Positions 50,511 to 59,783 of a DNA stretch of 64,000 nt are shown here, piece by piece (the stretch's first letter is position 1; each line of letters opens with the position of its first letter). Origin of the DNA: Seohaeicola saemankumensis (GTDB lineage: Bacteria > Pseudomonadota > Alphaproteobacteria > Rhodobacterales > Rhodobacteraceae); the NCBI RefSeq assembly GCF_021021435.1, contig NZ_JAINWI010000005.1, positions 265,237 through 329,236 on the forward strand, written 5' to 3'. A model generated the notes under the pieces. It made no database searches, was not told where the DNA came from, and saw nothing but the letters and a program-made list of their open reading frames with translations. The position numbers and the translations under genes are program-made.

Positions 50511-52094
50511 ATGACTGTCCGCTCTTTTGCCGCGCTTGTGGCGCTTGCTGCTTCTGCATCCGTGGCACAGGCCGAATACACCCTGCATATCCTGCATGTG
50601 AACGACCTGCATAGCCGGATCGAGCCGATCAACCGTTTCGATTCAACCTGCAACGCCGAGGATGATGCCGCTGGCGAGTGTTTTGGCGGGGTCGCAAGAC
50701 TTGCCACCAAGGTCGCCGAATTGCGCGATGCGCTGATCGCTGACGGGCAGAACGTGATCCTTCTGGATGCGGGTGACCAGTTTCAGGGCAGCCTGATGTA
50801 CACGACCTATAAAGGGGAGGTCGAGGCCGAGTTCATGCAGGCCATCGGGTTTGATGTGATGGCAGTTGGCAACCATGAGTTCGACGATGGTCCCGAAGGG
50901 TTGGCGGGCTTTCTGGATTCGGTCAGCTTTCCGGTGATCTCGGGCAATATCGACGTGAGCGGATCGAATGTTCTGGCCGGGCGCGTGGGGCGTCATGCGG
51001 TGGTCGAGGTGGGCGGCGCGCGTATCGGTATCGTATCGGCGCTTGCCGTGGATACGGTTGAAACCTCAAGCCCCGGCGAACAGGTTGTCTTTACCGACGA
51101 GGCGACAAGCCTTGCAGAGGATGTCGCCACGCTTGAGGCGGGAGGCATCGACAAGATTATCGCGCTGACCCATGTGGGGCTGCGGACGGATCTGGAACTG
51201 GCAGCGGAGGTGCAAGGATTGGATGCCATCGTAGGCGGACATTCGCATACTCTGATGTCCAACACTGTTGAAGACGCGCTGCCTTATCCGCAAATGGTGG
51301 GCGCGGTGCCTGTGGTGCAGGCCTTCGCCTATTCGAAATATCTTGGCCATCTGGTGCTGGAATTCGACGATATGGGGAATGTGACCTCGGCCAGCGGTGA
51401 TACCATCCTGCTGGATGCCAGTGTGACACCTGATGCGGAGATTGCCGCGCGTGTGGCTGAACTGGCCGGCCCGATCGAAGAGGTCAAGACGCGTCTGGTA
51501 GCGCAAGCGGCGGATGATATCGACGGAAGCCGCGACGCCTGCCGGATCATGGAATGCACCATGGGCAATCTGGTGGCTGATGCGATGCTGGAACGCGTGC
51601 GTGGGCAGGGCGTCAGCATCGCTATCCAGAACGGCGGCGGATTGCGCGCCAGCATCGCCGCGGGGGATGTTACGATGGGCGATGTTCTGAGCGTATTGCC
51701 CTTCCAGAACACCCTTGCAACCTTCGAGGCGACAGGCGCCACGGTTCTGGCAGCGCTGGAGAACGGCGTCAGCCAGTTCGACGAAGGGGCGGGCCGTTTT
51801 CCGCAGGTTGCGGGCATGCGCTATGCCTTCGATCCAGCCGCAGATACGGGCAGCCGTGTGATCAGCGCCGAGGTCGACGAGGGCGGCGCATGGGTGCCGC
51901 TTGATCCGGCGAAAACCTACGGGGTGGTGACCAACAACTACATGCGCGGTGGCGGCGACGGATATGCAATGTTCGACACTGATGGCATGAATGCCTATGA
52001 TTTCGGGCCTGATCTGGCGGATGTGCTGGCGGACTACATGGCCGGGAATGCACCCTATCAGCCCTATACTGACGGGCGCATCCGGATGAAGTAA
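50511..52094 (+). CDS. Periplasmic 5'-nucleotidase/UDP-sugar hydrolase family protein
   Basis: 527 residues with a signal peptide (to about VAQAEY) and the dimetal phosphoesterase motifs HVNDLHSRI, LLDAGDQFQGS, AVGNHEFD and GGHSHT, then the C-terminal nucleotidase domain (GNLVADAMLERVRGQG, QNGGGLRASI, NNYMRGGGDGY). It hydrolyses nucleotides or UDP-sugars in the periplasm for phosphate or nucleoside scavenging. A TTG one codon upstream is an alternative start; the ATG is preferred. It stands alone, transcribed rightward. Confidence 0.92.
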   Translation: MTVRSFAALVALAASASVAQAEYTLHILHVNDLHSRIEPINRFDSTCNAEDDAAGECFGGVARLATKVAELRDALIADGQNVILLDAGDQFQGSLMYTTYKGEVEAEFMQAIGFDVMAVGNHEFDDGPEGLAGFLDSVSFPVISGNIDVSGSNVLAGRVGRHAVVEVGGARIGIVSALAVDTVETSSPGEQVVFTDEATSLAEDVATLEAGGIDKIIALTHVGLRTDLELAAEVQGLDAIVGGHSHTLMSNTVEDALPYPQMVGAVPVVQAFAYSKYLGHLVLEFDDMGNVTSASGDTILLDASVTPDAEIAARVAELAGPIEEVKTRLVAQAADDIDGSRDACRIMECTMGNLVADAMLERVRGQGVSIAIQNGGGLRASIAAGDVTMGDVLSVLPFQNTLATFEATGATVLAALENGVSQFDEGAGRFPQVAGMRYAFDPAADTGSRVISAEVDEGGAWVPLDPAKTYGVVTNNYMRGGGDGYAMFDTDGMNAYDFGPDLADVLADYMAGNAPYQPYTDGRIRMK

Positions 52095-52165
52095 TCCTTG
52101 GCTCTGACGGCCTGTTGCCAGCGTTTTGCAGATGCAGGCCCTCAGGCACTGTGGCATGACAGGGC

Positions 52166-53380
52166 ATGAGCCATTCCCCTCATCCGAGTTCAGCGCAGAT
52201 TCTGGACGCACCGTCCAGCAGGCTGATGATCGCAACACTGTCGATGTCGAATTTCGTTATCGGCATGGGTGCTTTTATGATCATCGGTCTGCTGGAGCCG
52301 CTGGCGGCGGATTTGCGGATATCTTCGGCGCGGGCTGGTTCGGTTCTGACAACCTATGCGGTGGCCTATGCGATCCTGTCTCCCGTGCTGGTCGCTACGA
52401 CCGGCGGGATCGGCAGGCGTCGTGTGCTTGCGGCGGGGCTGGCCATGTTCGGCCTTGCCTGCCTGATCCCTGTGCTGGCACCGACCGAGGCAGCATTGCA
52501 TGCCAGCCGGATCATTGCGGCGGCGGGTGCGGGGATATTCACGCCTGTTGCGGCTGCCGTGGCCGCAGGGCTCAGCGCGCCCGAGCGCCGGGCCAAGGCC
52601 TTGGCAGCGGTGTTCTTCGGTATGACGATGAGCCAGATCCTTGGTCTGCCGCTGGGCAGTTTTCTGGCCTATACCTTTGGCTGGCAGGTGGCTTTTGCTG
52701 TGGTGCTGGCCTTGCTGGTGCCCTGCCTCTGGCTTGTCTGGATCATCGTGCCCCGCGGCTTGTCGTTCCAACCGGTGACGTTGCGCGATCTGGCGCGGGT
52801 GATGCGAAACGGGCGGCTGATGCTGGCCGTGGGGTTCACGGCCAGCTTCCTGACAGCCGGTTATGTGGTGAACACCTTTCTGGCACCGCTTCTGTCACAG
52901 GGGCTGGGTTGGGGACGAAACGGTATCTCGCTGGCGCTGCTGGCTTGCGGGATCGGCGCGGTTGCCGGCAATATCATCGGCGGCGCGCTGAGCGATCGGA
53001 TCGGACCTGCGCGAACGCTCACCTTTCTTTGCCTCGCCCAGCTTGTTGTCTTGCCCGGATTCTCCTTGCTGCCACTGGCTGGCGGTCAGGCAACGTTGCT
53101 TTCAGCCTCGCTGGCGATGGGGCTTCTGGTGCTCTGGTCGGTCTTTGGCTGGTCCTTCATGGCTGCACAGCAGGCAAGGCTGATCGGTCTTGCCCCGCAG
53201 GCCGCACCAGTAATGCTCGCGTTGAATGCGGCGGGTGTCTATGTGGGCGCGGCTTTCGGTTCAGCGATGGGCGGACTGGTCTTGTCGGGGTTTGGACTAG
53301 CTCCATTGGGAATGGTGGCGGGTGCCCTGATGGGGCTGGCCCTGATCCATCTGCGGGTGACTGTCCGGCTGGACGGGTAG
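52166..53380 (+). CDS. MFS transporter (drug:H+ antiporter type)
   Basis: 404 residues with 12 membrane segments; loop TGGIGRRRVLAAGLAMFG after segment 2 and a motif C-like GSFLAYTFGWQVAF region in segment 5. Typical of the DHA1 family, exporting drugs or sugars (AraJ-like). It follows the nucleotidase gene by 71 nt and precedes the SRAP gene by 71 nt; no regulator is adjacent. Substrate unknown. Confidence 0.88.
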   Translation: MSHSPHPSSAQILDAPSSRLMIATLSMSNFVIGMGAFMIIGLLEPLAADLRISSARAGSVLTTYAVAYAILSPVLVATTGGIGRRRVLAAGLAMFGLACLIPVLAPTEAALHASRIIAAAGAGIFTPVAAAVAAGLSAPERRAKALAAVFFGMTMSQILGLPLGSFLAYTFGWQVAFAVVLALLVPCLWLVWIIVPRGLSFQPVTLRDLARVMRNGRLMLAVGFTASFLTAGYVVNTFLAPLLSQGLGWGRNGISLALLACGIGAVAGNIIGGALSDRIGPARTLTFLCLAQLVVLPGFSLLPLAGGQATLLSASLAMGLLVLWSVFGWSFMAAQQARLIGLAPQAAPVMLALNAAGVYVGAAFGSAMGGLVLSGFGLAPLGMVAGALMGLALIHLRVTVRLDG

Positions 53381-53451
53381 CAAAATTGCCGCATCAAAGC
53401 GGGAATGTATGACCTCTGGTCTGCGTTGCCATTTTGCGGCAGGCTTGCACC

Positions 53452-54117
53452 ATGTGTGGACGATTTGCCCTGACCCTGCCAGCCGATGTTATGGCGCGCC
53501 TTTTCGCGGCGCAGCCCGCCAATGACTTGCCACCGGTGCCGCGTTTCAACATCTGCCCGACCGAGTTGGTCCATGCCGTGACCTCGGCGCAAGAGATACG
53601 CCGGTTGGGCGCGATGCGTTGGGGTTTTGTGCCGCACTGGTACAAATCTTCGTCGGATGGTCCTTTGCTTATCAATGCGCGGGCAGAAACCATTGCCGAG
53701 AAACCGGCATTTGCGGCAGCCGCCCGCGCGCGGCGTTGCTTGATTCCGGCGGACGGATTCTACGAATGGACCAAAGACGCGGATAGCGCGCGCTTGCCGT
53801 GGTATATCCGCAGGCGTGACACCGAACCGATGGTCATGGCCGGGATCTGGCAGGACTGGGGGAACGATGACGCACGGATCACCACCTGCGCTATCGTCAC
53901 AGCCGCTGCCAGCGCGGATATTGCTGCAATCCATCACAGGATGCCGCTGATCCTTGATCCTGCCGACTGGCCCTTATGGCTTGGCGAGGCGGGGCACGGT
54001 GCGGCAACCCTGATGCGCCCCGGCCCGCCTGACAGGCTGGAGGCCTGGCGCGTTGATCCGGCTGTTAATTCCAACCGCGCCCAGGGCGAGGGACTGCGCG
54101 CCCCGATCACGCCCTAG
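53452..54117 (+). CDS. SRAP domain protein (YedK/HMCES-type)
   Basis: 221 residues beginning MCGRFAL, where Cys2 becomes the N-terminal nucleophile after Met removal. Other active-site parts are INARAETI, CLIPADGFYEW and HHRMPLIL. SRAP proteins covalently trap abasic sites in single-stranded DNA. The ATG at 53452 is required because only it puts Cys at position 2; the upstream in-frame start would bury it. The stop codon TAG overlaps the stop of the convergent gene. Confidence 0.93.
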   Translation: MCGRFALTLPADVMARLFAAQPANDLPPVPRFNICPTELVHAVTSAQEIRRLGAMRWGFVPHWYKSSSDGPLLINARAETIAEKPAFAAAARARRCLIPADGFYEWTKDADSARLPWYIRRRDTEPMVMAGIWQDWGNDDARITTCAIVTAAASADIAAIHHRMPLILDPADWPLWLGEAGHGAATLMRPGPPDRLEAWRVDPAVNSNRAQGEGLRAPITP

Positions 54118-54506
54118 TCGATCTTTCCTTCGGCGCGCATCTCGTCCAGCACAGTGCGGGCTACGCGGAAACTGTCGATCATGGCGGGCACGCCGCAATA
54201 GATCCCGACTTGCAGCAAGACTTCCTTTATTTCGTCCGGTGACAGCCCGTTATTTATCGCGCCGCGCACATGGGTACCCAATTCGTGCGGGCGGTTCAGC
54301 GCAGCCAGCATCGCAAGATTGATGGTCGAGCGCGTCTTCCGCTCAAGCCCGTCGCGCCCCCAAACCTCGCCCCAGCAATAGGTTGTGACCATCTGCTGCA
54401 TTTCGCGGGTAAAGTCGTCCATACTGGCGATGGCACGGTCGACATAGGCGTCGCCAAGCGTAGCACGGCGGATTTCCATGCCCTTGTCATGCGTGGCTTT
54501 GTCCAT
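54114..54506 (-). CDS. Carboxymuconolactone decarboxylase family protein
   Basis: 130 residues of the AhpD/PcaC fold: TYCWGEVWGRDGLERKTRST, GTHVRGAINNGLSPDEIKEV and QVGIYCGVPAMIDSF. The helix motif matches 4-carboxymuconolactone decarboxylase (PcaC), a step of the beta-ketoadipate pathway, but no other pca genes are nearby and AhpD-like peroxidase-related members look similar. The start at 54506 gives the usual family N-terminus. It is convergent with the SRAP gene, the stop codons sharing two bases. Confidence 0.88.
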   Translation of the reverse strand: MDKATHDKGMEIRRATLGDAYVDRAIASMDDFTREMQQMVTTYCWGEVWGRDGLERKTRSTINLAMLAALNRPHELGTHVRGAINNGLSPDEIKEVLLQVGIYCGVPAMIDSFRVARTVLDEMRAEGKID

Positions 54507-54579
54507 TGTTGTTCTCCGTCCCGTTCGATGTGATTTTGTCCGCAGACTGCGATTCAAACTGGACCGGATGCAAGGGCTA

Positions 54580-56355
54580 TCAGGCGGCTGTGATGCGTGC
54601 GGCTTTGTCTTCTGCCTGCCACACCTTGCGGAACTGCTGTTCCAGAATCAGCACTGCCGGCAGGGCGGATTGTGCCGGTGTCTGGAACAAGGCGCTGCGC
54701 GCGGGTGCAGAAGACCAAGCGATAATCCCCGGCGACAACAGCATCGGCATCAGAACCGGCACAAGCCAAGGCAACAAGGAGGGCGACAGCAGCAGCGACA
54801 ACCCGATGCCCAAAGCGCCCGAGATCACGATCCAGTGGCTTGCCATCCAGGCCTCGGCCAAAGACATTACCCCGTCGCCGCGCGATTGTGCCGGCCAACC
54901 GCCGTCACGGCCCGCCAGCACCTGCAACACGGACCTTGTGTTGAACATCAAAAAGACCGGGGCAGACAGGGCCGAGAATACCAGCTCTGTCACGACCGAA
55001 CCCGCTGCACGCGCAGCGCCGCCGAAATCTGCGGCCCGTCCGCGCAAGGAGGCATCCATGAGAATCAGAATTTTTGGCAGAAACAAAAGCCCGACGATAC
55101 ACACGGCAAGCGCAATCGCCTGCGAAGCCTGCGAGACAGGAATCACCGGCCATCGCCACCCCTCGATCGGGAAGTAGTCGACAGGTGGGGCGAACACAGG
55201 TGCCGCAATCGAACAGAGCAGAAAGACCAGCCAGATGACGGGTGACAGATAGGCAAGAATGCCCTGCACAAAGACAAAGCGGCTCCACGGCAGTAGGCCA
55301 GGCGCTGTCAACAGGCGAGAATGTTGCAAGTTGCCCTGACACCAGCGCCGGTCACGCTTGGCGTGGAGTACCATGTTCTCGGGTCCTTCCTCGTAGCTGC
55401 CGGAAAGATCGTCATCGACCCGCACGCTCCAGCCTGCGCGGGCCAGCAAGGCAGCTTCGACATAGTCATGGCTGAGGATATGGCCGCCGAAGGGTGGTTT
55501 ACCCGACAGTTCGGGCAAGCCGCAGCTTTCGGCAAAGGCGCGCACCCTGACAATAGCATTGTGCCCCCAGAACGGGCCGGTGCGGCCCTGCATCATGGCA
55601 AGCCCCCTGCAGAAAACGGGGGAATAGAATGCTGCCGCAAACTGCTGGATACGCCCGAACCGTGACGCTGCATTCACGATCTGCGGCAAGGTCTGGAGCA
55701 GGCCCAAGGCGGGATCGGCCTCCATACGGCGCACCATTTCGATCATGGTATCACCTTCCATCAGACTATCTGCATCAAGGATGATCGCCAGATCATAGGC
55801 TGCACCTGAACGGGTGATGAAATCCTCGATATTGCCTGCCTTGCGCCCGCGGTTCGTCTCGCGGCGGCGGTAGAAAATACGCCCGTCGCCGCCCGTCATT
55901 GTCAGAAGGCGCAGGAACCCGCGTTTTTCGGCATCGGCGACGGCTGCATCACGGGTATCTGACAGGATCGCGATATCGAAACTGTCGCCAAACCCCGTGC
56001 GCCGCAAGGATGCATCCATCGCTGCAATACGGGTGAAGGTGGCGGCAGGGTCTTCGTTATAGACGGGCACAAGCACGACACAGCGTGATATCAGCGGACC
56101 GTCATGGCGGGGCGGCAGTGGTGGCTTTGTCGTCAGTCCGGCGAAGGCTTGCAACGCGCCCCATGCCAGCCAGAATGTCGACAACAGGATGAGCGCCGCA
56201 CGCACAAAATCCATCCAGTCCAGCCCGTCAGCCGCACCATAACGCAGAAACAGCACAAAGCCGCCGCAGCCGATCAGAACGCTTGCTGCGAAAAGCAGAA
56301 TGCGGATCGCGCGAACTTTTGAATCCGCGCCGCCGGACGTCGCGGCTGCCGGCAT
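54580..56355 (-). CDS. opgH: Glucan biosynthesis glucosyltransferase (main part)
   Basis: 591 residues: an inner-membrane GT2 transferase with VLVPVYNEDPAATF, the donor DxD-like ILDADSLM, WGHNAIVRV, SHDYVEAALL and the acceptor motif RDRRWCQGN, flanked by membrane segments. OpgH polymerises beta-1,2-linked glucose from UDP-glucose and moves the chain into the periplasm for OpgG. The usual N-terminal segment of OpgH is not in this frame part; it lies upstream in the same frame (56359-56538), separated by one TGA. Confidence 0.92.
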   Translation of the reverse strand: MPAAATSGGADSKVRAIRILLFAASVLIGCGGFVLFLRYGAADGLDWMDFVRAALILLSTFWLAWGALQAFAGLTTKPPLPPRHDGPLISRCVVLVPVYNEDPAATFTRIAAMDASLRRTGFGDSFDIAILSDTRDAAVADAEKRGFLRLLTMTGGDGRIFYRRRETNRGRKAGNIEDFITRSGAAYDLAIILDADSLMEGDTMIEMVRRMEADPALGLLQTLPQIVNAASRFGRIQQFAAAFYSPVFCRGLAMMQGRTGPFWGHNAIVRVRAFAESCGLPELSGKPPFGGHILSHDYVEAALLARAGWSVRVDDDLSGSYEEGPENMVLHAKRDRRWCQGNLQHSRLLTAPGLLPWSRFVFVQGILAYLSPVIWLVFLLCSIAAPVFAPPVDYFPIEGWRWPVIPVSQASQAIALAVCIVGLLFLPKILILMDASLRGRAADFGGAARAAGSVVTELVFSALSAPVFLMFNTRSVLQVLAGRDGGWPAQSRGDGVMSLAEAWMASHWIVISGALGIGLSLLLSPSLLPWLVPVLMPMLLSPGIIAWSSAPARSALFQTPAQSALPAVLILEQQFRKVWQAEDKAARITAA

Positions 56356-56358
56356 GGA

Positions 56359-56538
56359 TCAGACCCCGCGAGAGGGTTGCCGTGCCGGACGCAACGCAGC
56401 CACGAGACCGTCCACAAAGCGGCCCTTGCGCGCCTCCAGCGTTTGCGTGGGCATCGCCATCGGCGCTTCGGGTGGGGCCGCATTGTCAATCGCGGCCGCC
56501 TCGGGATCGCTGGGAAAGACTGTCGAGAGGTCGTTCAT
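56359..56538 (-). CDS. Probable N-terminal segment of opgH, ended by an in-frame TGA
   Basis: 59 codons from an ATG that overlaps the opgG stop (ATGA), ending in TGA at 56361-56359. It is in the same frame as opgH, separated by that TGA and one codon (TCC) before the opgH ATG at 56355. The text APPEAPMAMPTQTLEA resembles the PPEAP..MPxQxL start of alphaproteobacterial OpgH, so this is likely the OpgH N-terminus cut off by a nonsense codon. Either the protein is made in two pieces, or the shorter OpgH alone is functional, or the TGA is a sequence error. Confidence 0.6.
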   Translation of the reverse strand: MNDLSTVFPSDPEAAAIDNAAPPEAPMAMPTQTLEARKGRFVDGLVAALRPARQPSRGV

Positions 56539-58124
56539 ATCGCATTGATCCACTGATAAAGCCAATTTTCGGTTAGTTTGCGATCATAACCCGCAAGATG
56601 GGCAGATAGTTCCACCACAGCATCGTTTCCCGCGCGCATGTCGATGAACAGGCGCCAGACGCCGTTCTGCGGAACCCGTTGCAAAACGGTGCTGATCATT
56701 TCGCCATTGGCGATTGTGACAATCGGGGCAATATCGGCATCCGGTCCCAATCGGTCCAGAAAGCCGCCTCGAAAATCCACAACAAACTTCCGCAGACCAG
56801 CTTCGAGTTCGACACCGGCGACCCCGCCATGTCCTGCACGTGTAGTCTCGACATGGGCAATCGCCGCATCGGGATCAACCGGCAGGTCGCCCCAATGCAT
56901 GCGGTAGGCGAACTCGCGCGCATCTCCGGCGCGGGCAGGGGCCTCGGGCACCCAATAGGCTACGATATTGTCGTTGGCCTCAAGTTCGGAAGGGATCTCG
57001 ACCAGCCGGACATGCCCATTGCCCCAATCGCCGATCGGTTCGATATCCAGTGAAGGACGGCGATGATAGTTTGCTTCCGTGTCCTGATAGCTTTCGAAAT
57101 CGCGGTCACGCTGGTGCAGACCGAACCTGCGCGGGGCTGTTTCCGCGAAATAGCTGCCGGACAGGCGCGGGGGGTTGTTCAAGGGCCGCCAGATCGTTTC
57201 ACCATCGGCGCGCAGAATATACAGACCGTCGCTGTCATGCACCTTGGGGCGAAAGTCGTCGAACTGTGTGTGGTTCTTCTCGGAGTAGAGATACATTGAG
57301 GTCAGCGGCGCCACGCCCAGCTCTTCCACGTCCTCGCGGAAATAAAGCCGAGCTGTCACCTCGATCGTTGTTGTTGCTCCGGGGAAGAAAACAAATCGGT
57401 AGGCCCCCGTCACGCTGGGGCTTTGCATCGCGGCATATACGGTGATCGCGCCCGGGCCGGTTCCGCGCTCCATGTAGAAGCGCGAGAAACGGGGAAATTC
57501 TTCTCCAGAAGTCGAGGCTGTGTTAAGCGCAAGCCCCCGCGCTGACAATCCATAGGCCGACCCGCGCCCCAAGGCGCGGAAATAGCTGGCACCGACGAAG
57601 GCTACCAATTCATCCATAACGTCTGGACGGTTCAGGGGATGATGCAAGCGGAATCCTGCAACGCCCGGCATGTCTGTCATTGGCGGAATACGCTCGGCCA
57701 GGTCGTTGAGATATTCGAAATCCTCGGTCGTAAAGCGCATCTCGGTTGCTGCGCCATCGGCGACTTCGTAAAGGATCACCGGCTCTTTGAAGAGCCAGCC
57801 CATCGGAAACGCGGCCAGGGTCAGGGTACTTGTCTCGGTCGCCCAACGCTGGCGGTCGGGACGGAACCTGACCAGCCTGTAATCGTCGTAATCCAGTTCG
57901 GAAATGAAACCGCTGGCCTCGGGTGCGGGCTGGTAGGGCCCTTCCGCAAGCTGGCGCATTTCCTCGCTCAGGATGTCGAAGGAAAATTGCTGCAGCGCAG
58001 TATCGACGGAACTGCCACTTTCTTGCGCTGTGAGACGCAAGGGAAAAGTGCTGGCAAGAGCCGCCGTCGCAGTCAGGAAGCAGCGGCGCGAGAACAGTGG
58101 AAACGAGTGGTCTGAGACAGACAT
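56535..58124 (-). CDS. opgG: Periplasmic glucan biosynthesis protein
   Basis: 529 residues with a Tat-like signal (SRRCFLTATAALASTF) and the OpgG/MdoG fold: YDDYRLVRFRPDRQRW, LFKEPVILYEVADG, GASYFRALGRGSAYGLSARG, LDIEPIGDWGNGHVRLVEI. OpgG acts on the beta-glucan backbone in the periplasm. It is translationally coupled to the downstream short opgH segment by ATGA. OPGs are osmoregulated, but the upstream region (58125-58405) shows no clear operator. Confidence 0.94.
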   Translation of the reverse strand: MSVSDHSFPLFSRRCFLTATAALASTFPLRLTAQESGSSVDTALQQFSFDILSEEMRQLAEGPYQPAPEASGFISELDYDDYRLVRFRPDRQRWATETSTLTLAAFPMGWLFKEPVILYEVADGAATEMRFTTEDFEYLNDLAERIPPMTDMPGVAGFRLHHPLNRPDVMDELVAFVGASYFRALGRGSAYGLSARGLALNTASTSGEEFPRFSRFYMERGTGPGAITVYAAMQSPSVTGAYRFVFFPGATTTIEVTARLYFREDVEELGVAPLTSMYLYSEKNHTQFDDFRPKVHDSDGLYILRADGETIWRPLNNPPRLSGSYFAETAPRRFGLHQRDRDFESYQDTEANYHRRPSLDIEPIGDWGNGHVRLVEIPSELEANDNIVAYWVPEAPARAGDAREFAYRMHWGDLPVDPDAAIAHVETTRAGHGGVAGVELEAGLRKFVVDFRGGFLDRLGPDADIAPIVTIANGEMISTVLQRVPQNGVWRLFIDMRAGNDAVVELSAHLAGYDRKLTENWLYQWINAI

Positions 58125-58405
58125 TCTTCTTTAACCTAAGGGCTTTGGGCAGCATTTCGGGGCGCGGACTTCGTCTGCATATATGGCCATGTTGTATCAC
58201 AGAGCAAGGCCGCTTGCGCAAAGCGCCCACAATGCGCGAGAAAGGGCCAATAGCGCTGTTCAGACAGTGCCTAAAAATTGATCAATAAGGATGCTGCAAG
58301 TGCAAAACCCGTTGCCGATGGGCATGGCGCGCATTGGTTGACACCGGAGCCGGCCTCAACCCATAGAGGTTTAACAATATACATAAACTATCAATAGGAG
58401 AGCCC
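58125..58405. promoter_or_regulatory. Divergent promoter region of opgG and atoE
   Basis: 281 nt without a gene. For the rightward atoE, TTGACA at about 58338 and CATAGA about 18 nt later make a plausible promoter, with GGAG before the ATG. Nothing distinctive was found for opgG. Confidence 0.4.
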
Positions 58406-59716
58406 ATGCTACGTGCGCTATCTCGACCCGCTGTCAGGCTGATGGAACGCTATCTGCCTGATCCGTTCATCTTTGTCGTCCTGCTGACCTTGATTGCCGC
58501 CATTGCCGCGATCCTTTTCGAGGGTGCGAATCCTGTCAGTGTCGTGCAGATGTGGGGTGACGGCTTCTGGGGCTTGCTAGCCTTCTCGATGCAGATGCTT
58601 CTGGTTCTTGTCACAGGCTTCATTCTGGCCTCATCTCCCCCGGTCAAGAAATTCCTTGCTTTGCTGGCAGGACTTGCCGGATCGCCGGGGGCGGCAATTC
58701 TGCTGGTGTCCGTCGTGTCCTTGCTGGCCTCTTGGATCAACTGGGGTTTTGGTCTGGTTGTCGGAGCGCTGTTCGCCAAGGAACTGGCGCGGCAAGTGCG
58801 TGTCGATTACCGCTTGCTGATTGCGGCGGCCTATTCGGGTTTCGTGATCTGGCACGGCGGTGTATCAGGCTCGGTTCCGTTGACTGTCGCGACCGAGGGG
58901 CATTTCACCGAGGACAGAATTGGCGTGATCGGCACTGGCGATACGATTTTCGCAAGCTTCAACCTGATCATCGTCGCTCTGCTTTTCATCGTGATCCCGC
59001 TGGTCAACCGCATGATGCTGCCGGCAGAAGAAGACAGTATCTATGTCACGCCCGAACAACTGGGCAGCGACAAGAAGCCCGCCTTCGCGCCGACCCGCCC
59101 CGCCGAACATCTTGAGAACAGTCGTGTTCTGATGTGGCTGATCGGCCTGCCGGGGCTGCTGTTTCTGGCGCAATATGTGATCGTTCAGGGGGGATCTCTG
59201 AACCTGAACATCGTAAACTTCATGTTCCTGTTTCTGGGTATCTTGTTGCACGGCACGGCCCGCAACCTGCTGGATGCCCTGAACGAAGGTATCAAGGGCG
59301 GGGCCGGTATCGTGATCCAGTTTCCCTTTTACGCTGGGATCATGGCAATCATGACCCAATCGGGCCTTGCGCAAAGCCTGTCTGAAGGGTTCGTCAGCAT
59401 TTCGACAGCGGCCAGCCTGCCGTTCTGGACCTTCCTCAGCGCCGGTATCGTGAATCTTTTCGTGCCGTCCGGTGGCGGTCAATGGGCCGTGCAAGCACCC
59501 GTGATCCTGCCTGCCGCGCAAGCTTTGGGCGCGGATATTCCGCGTGTCGTGATGGCCGTGGCATGGGGCGATTCCTGGACCAATCTGTTGCAACCATTCT
59601 GGGCTTTGCCCATGCTGGGGGTGGCTGGCCTGAAAGCCAAGGACATCATGGGCTTCTGCCTGATCCACCTGTTCATCACAGGCGTGATCATCAGCGCGCT
59701 TCTGGTCCTTCTGTGA
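58406..59716 (+). CDS. atoE: Short-chain fatty acid transporter, AtoE family
   Basis: 436 residues with about 11-12 membrane segments, matching AtoE throughout: MERYLPDPFIFVVLLTLIAA, SPGAAILLVSVVSLLASWIN, IWHGGVSGSVPLTVATEGH, FPFYAGIMAIMTQSGLA and GGGQWAVQAPVILPAAQ. The E. coli family member imports short-chain fatty acids such as acetoacetate or butyrate. No ato genes are adjacent, so here it works alone. A GGAGAG site precedes the ATG, and a terminator follows at 59740. Confidence 0.93.
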   Translation: MLRALSRPAVRLMERYLPDPFIFVVLLTLIAAIAAILFEGANPVSVVQMWGDGFWGLLAFSMQMLLVLVTGFILASSPPVKKFLALLAGLAGSPGAAILLVSVVSLLASWINWGFGLVVGALFAKELARQVRVDYRLLIAAAYSGFVIWHGGVSGSVPLTVATEGHFTEDRIGVIGTGDTIFASFNLIIVALLFIVIPLVNRMMLPAEEDSIYVTPEQLGSDKKPAFAPTRPAEHLENSRVLMWLIGLPGLLFLAQYVIVQGGSLNLNIVNFMFLFLGILLHGTARNLLDALNEGIKGGAGIVIQFPFYAGIMAIMTQSGLAQSLSEGFVSISTAASLPFWTFLSAGIVNLFVPSGGGQWAVQAPVILPAAQALGADIPRVVMAVAWGDSWTNLLQPFWALPMLGVAGLKAKDIMGFCLIHLFITGVIISALLVLL

Positions 59717-59739
59717 TCAAGTGTCTGATCTGAAACGGA

Positions 59740-59774
59740 CGGCCCTATCCGCAAAGACGGGTAGGGCCGCTTTG
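59740..59774 (+). terminator. Rho-independent terminator after atoE
   Basis: CGGCCCTA (59740-59747) pairs with TAGGGCCG (59762-59769), followed by TTTGTT. It lies 23 nt after the atoE stop; on the minus strand it is just beyond the secDF stop at 59784 and may also serve that operon. Confidence 0.8.
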
Positions 59775-59783
59775 TTAATATAC

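Noticed and set aside
52126..53412. 428-codon frame overlapping the MFS gene in another frame
   Set aside because: Same strand, wrong frame; lacks the membrane pattern and start site of the MFS gene.
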